The notes beneath the pieces are model-generated. The model searched no databases. It was not told the origin of the DNA and saw nothing but the letters and a program-made list of their open reading frames with translations. Position numbers and translations under genes: made by a program. Source: Deinococcus sp. KSM4-11 (lineage in GTDB: Bacteria; Deinococcota; Deinococci; Deinococcales; Deinococcaceae). From it: DNA of 64,000 nucleotides. Numbering within the stretch: position 1 is the stretch's first letter; the number at the start of each line of letters is the position of its first letter. The stretch covers positions 305,490 to 369,489 of the forward strand of contig NZ_SSNX01000004.1 of assembly GCF_004801415.1 (NCBI RefSeq), given 5' to 3'. This document shows, in pieces, positions 62,412 through 64,000 of the stretch.

Positions 62412-63368
62412 TTACTTCAGCGTTTTGCTCACGTAGCCGTTGGTGTAGTAGTCGGTGGCTTTGGCGCTGGCCGGGAGGCTGCCCTGCTTGATCAGGGCGG
62501 CCACGGCTTTCGTCCACGCGGCGGGACTGCTGGAGCCGATGCCGTTTTGCTGTGTCCAGGTGCTGGTCATGAGTGGGGTGCTGGCCTTCAGGACGTCCAG
62601 GGTGCCGCCCTGCGTGCCAAACACGGGCTGCGCGAGCTTGAAGGCGCGGGCAGGATCGGCGATGGTGAATTTCAGCCCGCGCTGGCTGGCGCGCACGACC
62701 TTGCTGGCGAGGTCGCCCGTCAGGCTTTTCGCGCTGCCGATCAGGCCGGAGCCGACCATGGGGTACGCGCCGCTGATGTCCAGGGTGTACACCTTCTTCC
62801 CGCTGGCCTTGGCGAGATTCAGGACGTCGTTGTTGATGAATCCGACGGCAGCGTCTACCCGTCCGGCGCGCACGGCATCCACCTGCGTGAAGCCGACAGT
62901 GGCGAGCTTCAGATCCTGGCCGTCCTTGAGGTTTGCGTCGTCCAGCAGCGCCTGGAGGGCGTTGTACGAACTGCCGAAGGGGCCGGGAATGCCGATGGTC
63001 TTGCCTTTCAGGGCGGCGACGCTGGCCAGGGGACTGAGGCTGAACACCGTGACAGGATTTTTCTGGTACATGGTCATCACGTACTTCACGTCCGCACCCT
63101 GGTTCTTCGCGAAGATGGCGTCCTCGGGGTCGCCGACCACGAAGTCCAGCTTGCCCTGAAGCAGCAGCGGCATGAGTTCGTTGATGAACCCGTGCTGATA
63201 GTGCACGCTCAGGCCCTCGGCGGCGAAGTACCCGAGTTTGTCGGCCACGTAGAACGGCGTGAACTGCACGTTCGGGAAGTACCCGAGCCCGATGGTGACG
63301 GTGCGCGTCTGGGCACCGGCAGTGCCGAGCGTGAACACGGTCAGGGTGGCCAGGACGGCGCGCTTCAT
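62412..63368 (-). CDS. NMT1/THI5-like ABC transporter substrate-binding protein
   Basis: 318 residues. Signal peptide (cleavage after GAQ), then VTIGLGYFPNVQFTPFYVADKLGYFAAEGL and GIPGPFGSSYNALQALL, the fold of ThiY/SsuA/TauA-type periplasmic receptors, close to thiamine-precursor (HMP/formylaminopyrimidine) binding proteins. The permease and ATPase are not in the window. TATACT lies 6 nt before the ATG, one of the best leaderless promoters here. I saw no TPP riboswitch upstream. Ligand uncertain (pyrimidine, sulfonate or nitrate). Confidence 0.85.
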   Translation of the reverse strand: MKRAVLATLTVFTLGTAGAQTRTVTIGLGYFPNVQFTPFYVADKLGYFAAEGLSVHYQHGFINELMPLLLQGKLDFVVGDPEDAIFAKNQGADVKYVMTMYQKNPVTVFSLSPLASVAALKGKTIGIPGPFGSSYNALQALLDDANLKDGQDLKLATVGFTQVDAVRAGRVDAAVGFINNDVLNLAKASGKKVYTLDISGAYPMVGSGLIGSAKSLTGDLASKVVRASQRGLKFTIADPARAFKLAQPVFGTQGGTLDVLKASTPLMTSTWTQQNGIGSSSPAAWTKAVAALIKQGSLPASAKATDYYTNGYVSKTLK

Positions 63369-63524
63369 ACCGCGAGTATACGGGCGGTTCCTGACGCTTC
63401 CTTAACCGGGGGTGCAACGCCGTGCGGAACAGAGGCCACAAATGGTGGGAGTGGTAGACTCCGGGGCACGCCCGCGTGCCGTGGCCCTGCGGGGACGGCC
63501 GAGCGGAGCAAAGGAGCACATCAG

Positions 63525-64000
63525 ATGACCCAGAACGACGACACGCGCCAGGCCGAGCAGACGCCGGAAGAACTGCGCGAGATCATTCCCCAGCTTCAGG
63601 GCGAACCCGACGAGGACGCCGTGCTGGATGAACAGGAAGCCCAGGCCGAGGTCGGCACTGAGGGCCTGAGCGCCGCCGGGGATGCCGGGGCGGACGACGA
63701 AGAGGGCGAGGACGAGTACATCGACGCCGACGACCTGCTGGGCCTGCTGGCCGAACTCAAGGAAATGCTGGAAGCGCAGGGCAAGGAAATCCGCGGCCTG
63801 CGCCGTGAAATGCGCGAACTGCGCGAATCGCAGGGCCAGGGCGGCGCCCGTCCCAGCGGCGACCGTGGCGGTCAGAGCGGCGGCTTCCGTCCGCGTGAAG
63901 ACCGTGGCGGTCAGGGCGGCGGCTTCCGTCCCCGCGAAGACCGTGGTGGGTACCAGGGCGGTGGCGACCGTGGCGGTCAGGGTGGCGGCTTCCGTCCCCG
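63525..64000 (+). CDS. Acidic protein with RGG/GGFRPRED repeats, 3' partial
   Basis: Open from ATG 63525 to the window end (158 codons). AAAGGAG lies 7 nt before the ATG; TAGACT near 63454 may be the -10, giving a leader of ~65 nt. Residues 1-70 are very acidic (DEEGEDEYIDADD), 70-105 a charged helix (LAELKEMLEAQGKEIRGLRR), then a disordered Arg/Gly region of repeated DRGGQGGGFRPRE units. RGG-type tails often bind RNA or scaffold ribonucleoproteins. Family not recognised. Confidence 0.65.
   Translation, partial: MTQNDDTRQAEQTPEELREIIPQLQGEPDEDAVLDEQEAQAEVGTEGLSAAGDAGADDEEGEDEYIDADDLLGLLAELKEMLEAQGKEIRGLRREMRELRESQGQGGARPSGDRGGQSGGFRPREDRGGQGGGFRPREDRGGYQGGGDRGGQGGGFRP
63860..64000 (+). repeat. 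39-bp in-frame tandem repeats in the RGG-rich gene
   Basis: Units begin GACCGTGGCGGTCAG and contain GGCGGCTTCCGTCC; copies start at 63861 and 63900, then a shorter variant (GACCGTGGTGGGTACCAG) and another full unit at 63969. The array continues past the window end. Wobble positions vary, so the peptide repeat is under selection. Confidence 0.8.

Noticed and set aside
63369..63524. TPP riboswitch upstream of the THI5-like binding protein
   Set aside because: No CUGAGA or ACCUGAUCUGG-like segments, and TATACT 6 nt before the ATG leaves no room for a leader RNA.
63860..64000. Regular 39-bp repeats resembling a CRISPR array
   Set aside because: They are in frame, have no unique spacers and encode the peptide DRGGQGGGFRPRE.

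Overview
The window is chromosomal DNA of a Deinococcus-type bacterium (Deinococcota). The evidence is its high GC content, its gene set (PlsY, Pst system, PsuG/PsuK, RIO1 kinase, DinB-family protein, MurJ, GT2 pairs) and, most tellingly, its start sites. About twenty genes have a TANNNT -10 hexamer only 6-8 nt before the start codon and no ribosome binding site, the leaderless arrangement common in Deinococcus. Gene density is high and most genes are housekeeping or conserved accessory genes. No prophage, plasmid origin or CRISPR array is visible.

Layout. 0-9.5 kb: truncated VOC protein, rhomboid protease, aldo/keto reductase, ABC exporter, Tat-exported dienelactone hydrolase, asd with its leader, plsY, tRNA-Ser(GGA) and an MFS transporter. 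9.5-13.8 kb: pstS-pstC-pstA-pstB behind Pho-box-like direct repeats, then an ICMT-like methyltransferase. 13.8-23.3 kb: MFS plus B12-binding protein, DUF1304 plus gltX, two paralogous membrane glycosyltransferases, folD and purH, and a frameshifted ridA. 23.3-30.1 kb: small conserved proteins, a divergent HxlR regulator/nitroreductase pair, quinone reductase, a translationally coupled ABC-F ATPase and deaminase, a DUF2268 metalloprotease and a SUKH-like protein. 30.1-31.1 kb: IS5-family transposase next to a dispersed repeat. 31.2-34.5 kb: Mn/Zn ABC transporter interrupted by an opposite-strand GNAT gene. 34.6-49 kb: trxB, kinase-HHH protein, pgm, murJ, glycosyltransferase, hisA, YihY, thioesterase, malic enzyme, lpdA. 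49-58 kb: DUF2167 protein, psuK-psuG, CitE-like lyase, FAD oxidoreductase, ankyrin protein, GH32 hydrolase, DinB-family protein, RIO kinase. 58.4-62.4 kb: TPR regulator, large Pmp-like beta-helix lipoprotein and a second lipoprotein. 62.4-64 kb: NMT1/THI5-like binding protein and the start of an acidic protein with RGG-rich 39-bp repeats.

Most notable is the leader of asd (6707-6830). It has a promoter, a leaderless 10-codon reading frame encoding MQTHATTITP (four Thr, one Ile), mutually exclusive antiterminator and terminator hairpins, and U8 directly before the asd ribosome binding site. This is a complete candidate threonine/isoleucine attenuator, apparently driven by a leaderless leader peptide.

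Other signals not explained by the genes: three copies of a dispersed repeat whose hairpin shows a compensatory base change; operator palindromes over the promoters of psuK, the metal-binding protein and the SUKH-like gene; a perfect 15-bp inverted repeat at the ridA frameshift; a leaderless 8-codon frame coupled to a glycosyltransferase; and several small proteins under 45 residues.
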